Of a stretch of DNA of 64,000 nucleotides, positions 32,506 to 44,050 are shown piece by piece. Every line of letters begins with the position of its first letter. Positions within the stretch are counted from its first letter, which is position 1. Source of the DNA: Laburnicola sp. R22_1 (taxonomy: Eukaryota > Ascomycota > Dothideomycetes > Pleosporales > Didymosphaeriaceae); the NCBI GenBank assembly GCA_014281115.1, contig JACONQ010000019.1:1674001-1738000 (forward strand), in the 5' to 3' direction. The notes under the pieces were generated by a model. That model did not search any database and was not told the origin of the DNA. It saw only the letters and a list, made by a program, of their open reading frames with translations. The position numbers and the translations under genes are program-made.

Positions 32506-34773
32506 TAGACTTGTCAACAAGCAAGTCAAGCAAGTTTTGAGCTCGAACTTGACTTGCTTGTATTCCAGCTTCTTAGGAACTTGACTTGCTTGACTTGGGT
32601 GAAGTTTTCGTGCTAATTGCTTGAGACTTGCTTGCTTGCTTGATAGAATTTATGTCGTACAGAGTCGAAGTAGGTACAAATTACTGCTGAGACGACTTCC
32701 AGTCGCATATCCCATATTGCTGGCCTAGCTCATCGTCGGTAACTAGTGCTTCAAGCTTCTCAGCGATACTGTCAGCTGGGCGTTCGAAACCAGCTTGCTG
32801 CCAAGCTCGAATACATTGCAAAGCTGCTAGCAACTAAGCTCCAATTTTGCGTCTTTTTGGCTCTAATAGATTACTAAGCTCGCTGAAGAGGCGCTCGCAC
32901 TCGCAGCTGGAGGCGGGGATTGTTAGAACGTCGATTGCTAGGCGCGATAAATTGGGTTATTTTGGCGCCAGTTCAATCCAGTAACAGATAGGGCAGCAAC
33001 CGTCTTTGAGCTGCTCGCGCGTTCATTTTAGCTCCAGTTTCTTCCACCGCTTGTACTTATCCATGTCCTTGTCGTTGTCGTTGCTATTGTTGGCGTTAGC
33101 TATCGCGGCAATGGCGTCTTTAAGATCGCTAGACTGCGCAGCTGGGCTGCTTTTTGGCGCGTTGGTTGGCCTGTATTGCCGCCAAAGCTGCTCAAACGCA
33201 GTGTTGTTTTTTGCCAACCAGTCTGGCTTTTTGCGCTAGCTACGATTATAGTAGCGCTTGTAGTATGGGTGGAGGATTGTAGCGGCGTACGGGTAAGGAC
33301 TTGCGTTAAGTTTGGCGTAGTAGTCATCAGCTTTAGCCTAGGCAGCGCGAAGGTTAATGGGTATATGATCCTTCAGAGCGCTAGGTTGCTCGAAGTTAAC
33401 GCTCTTATACTGCTTAACGCGCAGCTTAAGCTTGTAGAGTAGCGTTTTAAAGACTAGGATAACTAAGTAAAGCGCGCTAAACCTGCCTAACTTACCATAA
33501 CTTTTAAGCTGCTTTATAGCGTCTTTAAGCGGCTTAAGCGCGTTAATATACTCTGTAATCACCGCCTAGTTCGCGCTGTTTAGGCCGTCTAATCGCATCC
33601 ATTTTGGCACGTTAGGGAGCTTGTTACCGCGTCTTTTAGCGATATTGTCGAGGTTGCGCGTGCGCTGTATGTAGTAGTTAGCGTAGTTGCTAACAGCGTG
33701 CTGTAGCTTAGTAGCGCGTTTGAAGCAGCTATAGTACGAGTTCCAGCGCGTAACAACCGCCTTAATAGGCTCTAATATTAATTTCTTTTCGTGCGTTGGT
33801 AGCTTCGTGTTAGCGAGGCGCTAAAAGTGGTTAAACTTGTTATATTGCTAAGGCGTTTGTATATAGTTGATTATATTAATAAGTACGCCTAGAGGGCTGT
33901 CTTTGCGCTATTCTGCCATTAGTTACTTCTTATCTCTTAGCTCTGTTGTGTTGTTATTGTATGAGTTGGGATTCTTGCCAAAAATAATAGCCTAGGCAAT
34001 AAGATTAATTGTATGTGGACTGCAGTGGAGGCAGTAGTAAGAGGTAGTAAAGCTATACTGACTAGCAACGCAGCTAACTGTGGTATTGTTAGCATAGGCG
34101 TTATCAAGCACAAAGCAGCCTAGCTTTAATAGACCTATTCTAAACTTCTATAGCGTTTAAGTAACAACCTTAGCAATCCTCTTACTAGTGTGGGCGCTCG
34201 CTAGCTACGGCAGCGCTATAGGCAAGTCTACTAGCTTGCCTAACGTATTAGCGTAGTAAGCTACAACTCTAAAAAAGCCGCGCTTGCCTTCCTTTGTTAT
34301 CTAACTATTAAAGCTTATATAAATCTTGCTCCTCAATTCGGACAGCGCCATAACAACTTTTGGTAGCATGAATTCGTAGAGTCTCATTGCATACAACAAC
34401 ACGCTATTATAACTTGCCTATAGCGCTGCTTCTGCCTTAGGGTTGGCAAAGCTAATTAAGGCACAAAAGGCGGGCGATTTAAGTTCGCTAAGCGGGTAAT
34501 TGTTCTTAAGAAGCCACATAATAACAGCAAAGCGGAAACCCTGTACGTTAAAGTTGCCTATCTCGTTAGCAATTTCTTAACTAACTTCTATACCAGAACC
34601 GGCTACCATCACCAGCGACTTCTAGCCAGGTGGCAGCTTCCGCTTAGCAACTTTACTGCCAGCTTTACTAAGGTTGTGGCCCGCCTTTAGCTGCTCTAGA
34701 TAAGAGATCGCGGCTATTATTAACTGCGTAACCTTCAAGATCCCTTTATTTGAATAATGCTAATGGCAGTACT

Positions 34774-34787
34774 TATAGACAAAGTAG
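34774..34787. repeat. LINE target site duplication, left copy
   Basis: TATAGACAAAGTAG, repeated exactly at 40003-40016. Confidence 0.9.
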
Positions 34788-35790
34788 CCGGGCCACAGCC
34801 ACTAAGACAGGATGGGCACTGACCCCAGCCAACAAGACAATCCGCGACCAACTCATGGAGCAAGAAAACCAGGCTAAAATGATCCGTGCTATTAACGGTG
34901 ATGGGGCTACCCTCCCGCAGAGGTGGCATAACTACGCTGTTCAGAACGTCCAGTGCGCCTATAGGAGCCTTCTGGGGGAAGAAACTCCCATCACCCTACA
35001 AGACGTCGAGGCAGAGGCCGCTGCCCAGACTAAGGTGCAGCCAATTAGCTGCCGGCCCTCTAGACACGGCCGTAACGAGAGAGGCCTAATCACCTGGGTT
35101 ATCTCTTTCCTTAAACCAGTACGGTCCTTCCAACTCTTTGGAACTAGCGACTGGTCTAAGGAAATCATTAAGAAGGCGGCGATAGTACGACACGAAGACG
35201 GCTGCTAGGGCTACTGCAACCCCACGAAGTGTACGAAGGCTGCCAGGTGCGCTCACTGTGGAGAGAAAATCACGGGCCATGCCGGACCAGCGGGCGCAGA
35301 GTGCACCTACAAGGAGAAGTGCGTGAACTGCCAAGGACCCCATCAGTCTGGCCACAACACCTGCCCTGCAACCCCCCAGAGAGTGGACAGTAGGATCATT
35401 AAACCTACTAAGAAAGAGCTTATAGTGCTCCAACGCGCTGGACGACGCGCCTTTCAGCAGGTGCACAACCTAGTTAAGCAACAGGTACAACAGCTAGTGG
35501 AACAACAGCTCTCCCAGAAATTATTACCAGTCACGCAGGCAGCCCCCGCAGACCAGAACAGCATGCCCGCCACCATTAAAACCCAGAAAAAGCGTACAGC
35601 CCTCCAGGCCCTAACGCCGGCCAGGACACCAATTAACAGACAGAACTCTAGGCCAACTAGGAACGCCTCCCATCGAAGGTCCCTAAACCTGGCACAGCTA
35701 TCTGCGCAGAGCGTAGACCCCCAGAACAGGCACACTGCCTCGTCCCAGAAAGTGGACTCAGACATAAACAATTCCTCCGCATTATGGTAG
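34788..35790 (+). pseudogene. LINE ORF1 (gag-like, zinc knuckles)
   Basis: The reading frame is open from the 5' junction, so the N-terminus is missing. Cys/His knuckles follow at about 35215-35340: CNPTKCTKAARCAHCGEK, then CTYKEKCVNCQGPHQSGH. A TAG at 35206-35208 interrupts just before the knuckles, where a Gln codon is expected. The C-terminal part is Gln-rich (QQVQQLVEQQLSQ). Known role: RNA-binding particle protein. It ends TGGTAG, overlapping the ORF2 start ATGGTAG. Confidence 0.8.
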
Positions 35791-38700
35791 AACAACCACT
35801 AAACCGGCGGCGCGCCCCTAAGAAGGCTACGGACATACAGATTGGGTGGGTTAATGTGGGCAAGGGTTCGCCTAGCCACATTGCCGCCCTTGAAATAGCT
35901 TATAGCGAAGGAATCGATGTCCTATATATACAGGAACCGTTCACATGCGTAGGGACACGAACCTCAACGCACCCCGGCTACACACACCACCCACTAGTGG
36001 AAGCGTGGGACGACCCAGCAGAATGGGTGACCCAACGGCCGAGGGTGATAACATACATCCAGAAGGGGGCAGGCCTCCGCATTACACATCAAAGGTCACT
36101 CCAGGACAGGAACCTGCAGTAGGTGGAAGTGAACGGCATATCTGTGCTAAACACCTACAGACAACCGCAGGCCCCACAGGTCCTGGACTACGTTACCTAC
36201 CTGTCCCCCCCATCTCGTTGTGTGGTGGGAGGGGATTTCAACGCCAAGCACGACACGTTCGAGCCTGGCGTCATCACATCACAAGGCGGAGCTGAACTCG
36301 CCAAATGGGCAGCTGAGAGCGGCATGGATTTCATTGGGGAGCCAGGCCAGGCGACGCACTGGGCGGGTCACGTTATTGACCTTACCTTCTCAAACATTCC
36401 TTTCGCAAGAACGGTAGTCCGACCAGACCTGCAATGCGGCTCGGACCACGTCACCCAGGTCACTACAATCCCAGGGCGTGGCCGACAATCCCTTGAACAA
36501 TATCACTACCAGGTTCCGACAGACCAGCTACCGAAGTTCGCTGGCATGGTAGCCTTGGGAATACACCAGGTCCCCAACCCTGCCAGCCTAACTGGTGATG
36601 AGCTGGAAGCATGCATAGACACTCTCACTCAGGTCATCAATAAGGGCATACACACGGCAGGGAAGGCCAATCGCGAGGCAGGGCGCTCTGCCCCCTAGTG
36701 GACAGACGAGTGCCGCGAGGCTCGCCGACAACACCTACGCTCGATGGACGGACACACAGGTCGAGGGCCCACAGACGCAACCCGTATCTTCCACACGGTC
36801 GTACGAAAGGCAAAAAGAGCCTACTGGCGGCACACTATAGACAACGTTGCGGATGACAAGGACCTTTATAAAATTATCGGCTGGCACCGCCTTAAGCCCA
36901 CTCGCCTAGACGCGCCACTGATCGTCAACGGCACGCCTATCTACAACGAGGAGAGGAAGGCCAAAGCCCTCCGCCAAGCCATCCTCTGCCGCTTCAACGC
37001 AGATGACGACCTAGCTGCACCTCCATCCCCACAAAAAGGGCCTACCCTCCCATAGGACACATACCTCTCAATGGAAGAAGTAGAAAGGAATATTATCAGT
37101 GTCACTAGCACCTCACCAGGGCCAGATAGAGTCACAGTCAGGCTACTCAAAGCATACTAGCATACTATTCAAAAGCGCGTCTGCGGTATCTTCCGCCGGT
37201 GCCTCCAACTCAGCTACTTCCCCCGGGCGTGGAAGCTAGCCGAAGTAACCATGATACCCAAGGTGAGCAAGAAGGATAGGAGCACCACACGGGCGTTCCG
37301 GCCTATTGCCTTGCTGTCTTGCTTTGGCAAAGAATTTGAGCGAATCATTGCTAGACAGATAGCCTGGACGGCAATGACAGAAGGGGTCCTTAGCTCACAG
37401 CACACAGGAGCCCTGCCGAAGAGGTCCGCGATGGACATGGTCACAGCCTTCACGCACGACGTGGAGAGGGCCTTCGCCCGGGGGAAATGCGTGACCATGG
37501 TCACTATGGACGTACAGGGGGCGTTTGATGCCCTCCTAGTCAACCAACTGCTACACCGCATGAAGGCACAAGGCTGGGCCACCAAGGCTCTCCAGCTAAC
37601 AAACAGTTTTCTCACAGAAAGGCGGGTGAGGGTCAGGCTGGGCAAATCGATCACCCCCACCCACCCGGTACAATACGGCACTCCACAAGGCTCGCCACTT
37701 TCACTAGTACTATACACGCTATACCTCGCTAAACTTATAAAAGCTAGCGACAATCTACGCTTTGGATATGCCGACGACATTTGCCTCTACAGGGCAGCCC
37801 ACACTCCAGAGGAGAGCAACCTCCTCGTCGCGAATAACGTCAGGGACGTCATACAGTGGGGAGACGACAACCAAGTGGCTTTCGCACCCAAAAAGATAGA
37901 AATGATACACCTTACCCGCCAGAGAGGGCCCGCAGCGCCACCCTGCGTAGTCAACAACACACTAACGATCCACCCAGTCACACAGGATCAGGACTCGCCA
38001 CAGCAGCTAGCACTCCAATGGCTTGGAGTCTGGTTCAACCAAAAGCTCACATTTAAGCGACATGTCGCCGAACGAGCCGCCAAGGCCCGCAAGGTGGCCC
38101 TTCATATTCGAAGCTTGGCCCGAACCACCTGCGGCCCCCCGGCGGCTTCATTGCGCAAGGCCGTCATCACCTGCATCGTCCCGCGACTACTCTATGGAGC
38201 AGAGGCGTGGTACGGGGGTCGCATGAAGCCCGCTCGCATACGACGACAGGCTCAGGCCGACGAGGTCAGCGCCAGGCTTGGAGACCACGTCGATATTGTC
38301 CACAAGACGCTGGCCCTCGCCGCACGAGGCGTCCTGCCCGTATACAGGACTACACCCACGGCCACACTATTCAGGGATGCCAGTCTGCCCTCAGGCCCAG
38401 TTGCCCTCGAAAACGCGAAGCTCAGGTTTGCCGTACACCTGCAAACAATAGACGACAGACACCCCCTTACTAAGCGGGCACAGACCCCACAAATCCGGCG
38501 GGGCAGAGGCGCGGGAAGCCTACAGCAACCCAGGACTATCGTCGAGCGCGTTGGCTCACTTCTTAACCCAGTCCCAAGACCGGTCCTTATGAAACCTCAC
38601 TACTCGCCTGACTGTTGGACGGACCCAACAGGGGGGGTAAAGAAGAGAGAAGCGGCTAAGGCTTTTGAAGAATGGTGGGCACACCTCCCACGGGACGAAG

Positions 38701-39749
38701 TCACGGTTTTCTCTGACGGCTCGGAGCAGAGCCTTAAAGGGATCAAGCATGTTACGTACGGCTACGCCGTATACCAAGGCGGACGGGAAGTTGGCCTAGG
38801 CAGAGGCTCACTTAATGCACGCTCCCATGTGTTCAACGCAGAAGCTGTAGGGGCATGGCGAGGGCTGGAGCATGTTATGCGCGATCCGGCCCTCTGTATG
38901 CAACGAATCTGGATATGCATCAACAGCACGTCAGTTATATAGTGCCTACAAGGGAACGCACCACCCTCTTCTCAGTGGGCCTTCCTCCAATGCCAACAGG
39001 TCATAGAGACGTCAGGCGTCCGAGTACGCTGGTCCCCAGGACACATGGGCATACAAGGAAATAAAAAGGCGGATCGCCTAGCGGACCTAGAGGCTCACAG
39101 CCCTCACCCTCCAGAACTACAAGCTGCCGAGCCCACGATCACAGGGCTACGGTCGGACGCCCGGATTAATGTAGCGGTTGTTGCTGCAAAGCGAAAGTCG
39201 GGAAAACACTGATTTGATTGTATGTGTGTAGTAGCTAAGATATATACTGCTAGGTAGGATAGGCAGCAGTAAATGAGTGTAGGCAGCAATGAGCTAGCAT
39301 AGGCAACAATGAACAGTCCGAATACCGTTACAATTAATCACCACCTTGCGGAAATAGAATGGTGGAGACAACACAAGACAAAGCTCTCTACATGGTACAA
39401 TCAGTGGGGCCTATGCTACACGAGCACGGCTGCACTAGCGGAGCTCAGCCTTAGCCGTCAAATCTTAGCTAAACTCTTGTCAACTAGGACCATGCACGGT
39501 GACTACGCCTAGTATCACAAGAAATTCAGACATAAGGACGCAACCCTTACCTGCGCATGCGGAAAAGAAAAGGCCCCTAGCCATCTAGTCCACTGCCGGA
39601 AAGCACGAAGATGCTTCGCCAGCTGGCCCCAGCGACCCAGCGGGCCTCCAACGAACGCCCGCAAGGGACAAAAGTACCTTCGGCAGCTCCTCAGCTGCCC
39701 AGAGGACTTCGCCGCCTTTCTTGAGCTGACCAGCTCTAATAGGGCTTAA
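35784..39749 (+). pseudogene. LINE ORF2: endonuclease, reverse transcriptase, RNase H
   Basis: Starts MVEQPLNRRRAPKKATD. The APE-type endonuclease spans about 35830-36480 (IGWVNVGKGSPSHIAAL, VVGGDFNAKHDTF, GSDHVTQ). The RT spans about 37280-37930 (FRPIALLSCFGKEFERI, MDVQGAFDALL, GTPQGSPLSLVLYTLYL and the catalytic GYADDICLY). RNase H lies about 38690-39080 (VTVFSDGSEQS, FNAEAVGAWRGL, WSPGHMGIQGNKKADRLAD). A C-terminal finger reads CACGKEKAPSHLVHC. TAG codons at about 36119, 36696, 37053, 37158, 38940 and 39510 interrupt it, most in positions that suit Gln. The stretch 39190-39310 does not read as protein and may be a small insertion. Confidence 0.88.
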
Positions 39750-39984
39750 TTGAAGAAGCAAGTAAATATAACGTTCCCTTAGGGACAAGATCCTGCGCAC
39801 GTAGGCGCTAGACTTGACTTCTTACTTTACTCGCACGGAGGAGTTTAGGAGAGTTAACAGGCTTTTATAGAGCAGCTATTGCACGACCCGTCTCCCCCTT
39901 ACGGGGAGAGACGCGTCCCCCATGCCCCACGGGAGGCCTATGTAGATAAAGGCTCTCAGCCAAGTCTACTGGACGTAAATCAAT

Positions 39985-40002
39985 TCTATCTATCTATCTA
40001 TC
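39985..40002. repeat. LINE 3' tail, (TATC)n
   Basis: Four TATC units close the element before the target duplication. Confidence 0.85.
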
Positions 40003-40921
40003 TATAGACAAAGTAGAGCTCCTTAGGTCTACTTTATAGCGCAACGCAGTAACCATAGTTATAAATCTAGCTTTTAGCCCGCTTCTAAGTGCGCGGAGGC
40101 TTACAAAAGCGCTTTAAACAATTCTAGTTAATACTATCAAAGTTATCCGCAAAACGCTCGTCAAACTGCCCCTCCTTGTAGTTATCCTTGTTAAAACTAG
40201 CCACTATAGCCACTTTGCTACTAGCTACAGACTTAACAATAGCCTTATTAGCCACTCTATTACACAACTGCAACCTAAATAGGCGCTTTTTAGTGGCCTA
40301 GGACGCCGCGTCCGCTAGGGCTTTGCGCGGTGAGCGCCGCTGCTACAGCTACTCAACTATTAGGTTGATCGCCTGTACAGCCAGCGAGGCAGGCAGCCAT
40401 TATTAGCTCTCTAGTAGCTCTATAGGCTGGCTTTTAGTGCCTTTGCTATAGAAGACGCAGGCGCGTTTAGAGGGAGGGTTGGGGGTTGTTTTGGCGTGTC
40501 CTATAGCGCGTTTGCTGCCTCTGCCAGCAGCTTTAGCAGCTCTAAAGACAGGCATAATAGGCTATAAGGCAGCAAAAGAGGCAGCAAAGTACTGGGGTGG
40601 GCACTAGGATAGGCGTTGTAGAGCAACAAGTACGCGGTAAGTTTAAACAAACGCGCGAAATCAGGTGGCTAGAGCTAACTAAGCTAATCTCAACACTAGA
40701 AAACTATCGCGAAATCGCTTTTACTAGTAACTTGAAAACCTCACGAAAATCAACTCTAAGACAGCCCAAACACCTAAGTTATTCAAGTTTACCAAGCAAG
40801 TTTTCTATTAAAACTTAAATTGCTTGGTAAATTTGTATAAGCGAACTTAGCTTGCTTGAATTGGTTATTACCCAAGTTTAACAAGCAAGGCTTGCAAGTT
40901 ACTTGCTTGTTGACAAGTCTG

Positions 40922-40929
40922 TGCATGTG
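40922..40929. repeat. Target site duplication, right copy (TGCATGTG)
   Basis: Partner of 32498-32505. Confidence 0.93.
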
Positions 40930-41487
40930 GGAGGCCTTACCTAAGTTATTTTTGGAACGGTGTTCCTAGTCCCCGGAGGCTGGTAACGGTCTGCTGCGGC
41001 GGCCACTCTATTTGGAGGAAGATGTGGTTATTCAGTATTCGAGTCCGACCCGACCTTTTCTCTCACAGGAATCCAAGAAGGCGGGAGTCAGTTGTTGCGC
41101 ACTGTGAAAGTCGCTGTGCGTTTCTATTACAAATTCTGATTTGTGACAGGATTGTTATTCCAATACTTAGGTGCCCAAATGCCTTTTCTTTGCACTTGTA
41201 TCTCACGATAGTAGCACGTGCAATATCATTACCCCGTTTTTTTTGGGTACCCTCCATGGGCCTGATTTCTATATGGGATTCAAAACGGGAGTCGAGCTCC
41301 ATTTGGGCCTAAAGTTCATATAGCGGAAATTCCACAAACATGGTACCGAAAAGCGGACCTAGTGAACAGATCCTTACTAACAGGAGGCATACCTGATGGC
41401 ATACATTGAATGTATAAGACTCCATCGGAAAATATTAGAATCTCGAAAATTACGCCCTCATGGCTTTTACAACCTAACACGCTCATC
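40930..41487. promoter_or_regulatory. Upstream region of the beta-helix gene
   Basis: Unique sequence between hAT element 2 and the signal peptide start. No gene was recognised. Before the hAT insertion this was the divergent promoter region between the HET gene and the beta-helix gene. Confidence 0.4.
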
Positions 41488-42045
41488 ATGTTGTGCCGAT
41501 TCTTCTTTGTGGCATCCAGCCTCTTATCTCTCGTTTCAGCAGAATGGGTCGGTTACGATCGCCCATCGATGTACTCCAAATCCACCCAATACACTGTCAA
41601 AGTCAACGGAACTTACGCCAATACTGTCAACTATAAAGATTATGACTACGTCTAGCTATCCATGACAGAAGGGTCTTACACTGAATTTCGCATTGCCACC
41701 GTATCAGGAGCCAAAATCACCGGAACGCCCGTCATATCGCCAAGAAAGTTGCCAGTTCAATCGAGGGTAGAGGGCAATGAACTGATCTTCAAAGTGAAGA
41801 AGGTGCACTATTTGATTGTCAAGCTGAACAAATTGAAGGAGATAGTGATCATGATGGATCGCATGGAGAGTGACGCGCCACCTTCCAAAGGCACAGGAAT
41901 TTTCGACGTACTGGACCACGGCGCGGATAATACCGGCAAAGCACTCACAGCTGGTATTCAAAAGGCTCTAGACGCTGCAGGGAAGCGTCCAGGCAGTACC
42001 GTCTACGTGCCAGCGGGTTTGTATCTCATAGGCAATCTGATAATC

Positions 42046-44050
42046 TGTAAGCAGTTGGGTAGTATGTGTAGAAAGTGTATATTGTAGAAGTATCTGTGTT
42101 CAGATGTGTATATGCCTGTCACGTGACTTGACAGTTGGTCGATCGCATTATTACTTGGATGTCCCATAAGGACATGGAGCTGGGAATTGCTCAGCGATCT
42201 TAATTTAGGCGGTAGGGCTGAGTACTGTGGCCGACGTTGATGGGTAGCGAATGTTTGAAGCTAAGTAGATTGGGTAGATGGAGGATCAGTTCGATGGACT
42301 ACTAGCCAGTGACCACCTAGCCTAGTGAGGCTAGCGATGTCTTCAACTCGTGACCCTGATAAGTTGGACCGATATAGAGTGTTTCTGCCTGAGTCGAAAT
42401 GGACGTTTAACAATAATAGTTAGGCTAGAGAGACTAGGCTTGTAAAGAAGCTTAGTATTAAGGCGACGCGCTTAAGCTTTGTCTTTCTCTGTCCTTAAGG
42501 CGTTAATAGGAGTATCTCAACTTCTCCCTATGCCTAAATAGCCATCTCTGTGCCTCCTGCAAGGACAACATCGTCTGGCGATGCAGGAGCCTTCCATTAG
42601 AACTCAGTAGGATTGTTGCAGATGTAGATATCAGTGGCTAGATCTAGCGTCCATAAGTGGAGGAGTGGGAAGTGTTGTAGCGTTGGCCCGTTATTAAATG
42701 CCAATAAGTAGACAGCGTAGGCTTTATAGGGAAGGTCAGCTGCAGGTGCATCGCCTGCGTTAATTTCTATCGAATTAGGTTCTGACCTATAGCTCCCTTA
42801 AACCCTACGCTTCTTATAGCGCTAATTCTTTTCCTAAATCTTGTTTAGTATGCCTTTCGTATCCTTAGCTTCGTATTCAACTATCTTCTTGGCTTTTTCA
42901 GGGTTTTCGACAAATCCTCCTCTGCGCTGTAAGGTGTCGATGTATGGACACTGTCCCCAATAGTGTAGATCCCCACAGAGACATAGCTTTGATAGCTTTG
43001 ATAGCTTGTCCTAATAAGGTCTCTTTCTGTTGTTTTGTCTATATAGAGACTCCTCTTGATTCAATGTAGCTGCAAATGCTTCGCCTTGGATAGTTGATTT
43101 TGTTGCGGTCGTACGATAGTAGCGCAGGTATCCTGCTAGTAGTTCAGGTAGTGTTGGCTGGATAGAGTTGCTATCTGAGGCAGTTAAGATAGTTTCCGCA
43201 TTGAATACTGTGATAGCGATAGTAGCAGTGTAGCCAGGGTCAATCTGCCTAATAGCTTGAATGAGGTCCTTGTGACGTTGGTAGCCATGCGTCTCTGGTA
43301 GCTTAAGTTATTTAACCCTATTATAGGCAGCAAGAAAGGTGCTACACCACTCCTCTAGATTCTCTCTATAAGCATGCAGTACTTTGGCAGTGTTGTAGGC
43401 TTTCTAGACCTAATATTCTTAATTAGCTGTTGTAGGGCTGTAGAGCTCCTATAGCATCTTAAGCTAATCGTGGAGGGACTTTTGGTCCTTGATTTAATAG
43501 ACTAGGTCCTAACTTTAGTTCGTCTGTATTCCTTAAGCTCCCTATAGTAGAGACTTATTTCCTGATTGTACTGCGCTCGAGCTTTAGTAGTAGGTTCTGT
43601 CGCTAGCGATCCGTCTTCGTTAACAGTTTGAAGCTGGGCAGGTTGCTGAGGCTTGCTGAGCGTTAATAGGGGTGACAGATCTGGATTAATATATCCCTAT
43701 ACGTCTCCAGCCTCTGCGAGCCTTTTAACAGTATAGATCTATAGTTCCTAGTTATGTGGACTGTAAAGGATGATCGAAGAGCTGGCCTTTAACATGGCAA
43801 GATAGAGTAGGCTTGATTAACAAATAGGTAGGTAGGGAGTCAATGTATGTATATAAGTGCGGATTAGGTCAGGCTCATAACTGTAAGCAGTTAGGTAGTA
43901 TGTGTAGAAAGTGTATATTATAGAAGTATCTGTGTTCAGATGTGTACATGCCTGTGTATCGTACATGGAGTGATCAGAGGCTCGTATATAGTAGGCGAGC
44001 TGACTTATGAGACTAATGTCGTCATGTGACATAGCTCTAGGCTGCTTACA
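42046..44050 (-). mobile_element. Deleted Copia element (LTR remnant, gag region, full LTR)
   Basis: The right LTR (43882-44050, 169 bp, TG...CA) is complete. The left LTR is only its first 74 bases (42046-42119). It runs directly into sequence matching 49477-51281 of the full-length copy. The pol region is missing. The breakpoint lies in TATATGCCTGT, an 11-base word found both in the LTR and in the interior. The target duplication is TAATC (42041-42045 and 44051-44055). Confidence 0.88.
42120..43881 (-). pseudogene. Copia gag remnant
   Basis: On the minus strand a gag-like finger reads LCLCGDLHYWGQCPYI near 42930-42985, in the usual position for a Copia nucleocapsid motif. Several stops interrupt the frame. 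The sequence is less decayed than the homologous part of the larger element. Confidence 0.6.

Larger units (their letters stand above)
34788..40002 (+). mobile_element. Non-LTR retrotransposon (Tad/I-type LINE), 5'-truncated
   Basis: The element of about 5.2 kb has no 5' untranslated region; ORF1 is already open at its first base. It has two overlapping ORFs and ends in a short TATC repeat instead of poly-A. The 14-bp target duplication TATAGACAAAGTAG is identical on both sides. ORF2 order (endonuclease, RT, RNase H, CCHC-type tail) fits Tad/I-clade LINEs. Confidence 0.9.
32681..40555 (-). pseudogene. hAT transposase remnant split by a LINE
   Basis: The N-terminal part (about 40017-40555) starts MPVFRAAKAAGRGSKRA. 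The C-terminal part (32681-34773) contains ITEYINALKPLKDAIKQL, VNFEQPSALKDHIPINLRAA, LTIPASSCECERLFSEL and LLEPKRRKIGA, the hAT dimerisation region. The blocks match those at 56395-59062. Many stops interrupt the frame, mainly TAG and TAA in place of Gln. The LINE sits between the two parts with a 14-bp duplication. It cannot make a functional transposase. Confidence 0.8.
32506..40921 (-). mobile_element. hAT element 2, RIP-damaged, with nested LINE
   Basis: The right end reads inward CAGACTTGTCAACAAGCAAG. The left end is identical except T for the first C. Flanking 8-bp duplications are TGCATGTG. Subterminal regions are full of CTTGCTTG and CAAGCAAG words. Without the LINE the element is about 3.2 kb, close to hAT element 1. 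Its transposase runs on the minus strand. Confidence 0.92.

Noticed and set aside
34788..39749. TAG read as Gln (altered genetic code or readthrough) in the LINE
   Set aside because: Host genes in the window use TAG as a stop (for example the acidic protein gene and the beta-helix gene end), and the same pattern is explained by C-to-T changes at CpA.
42046..44050. Intron inside the beta-helix gene
   Set aside because: The 2-kb insert has LTR ends and a TAATC target duplication, so it is a retroelement and not an intron.
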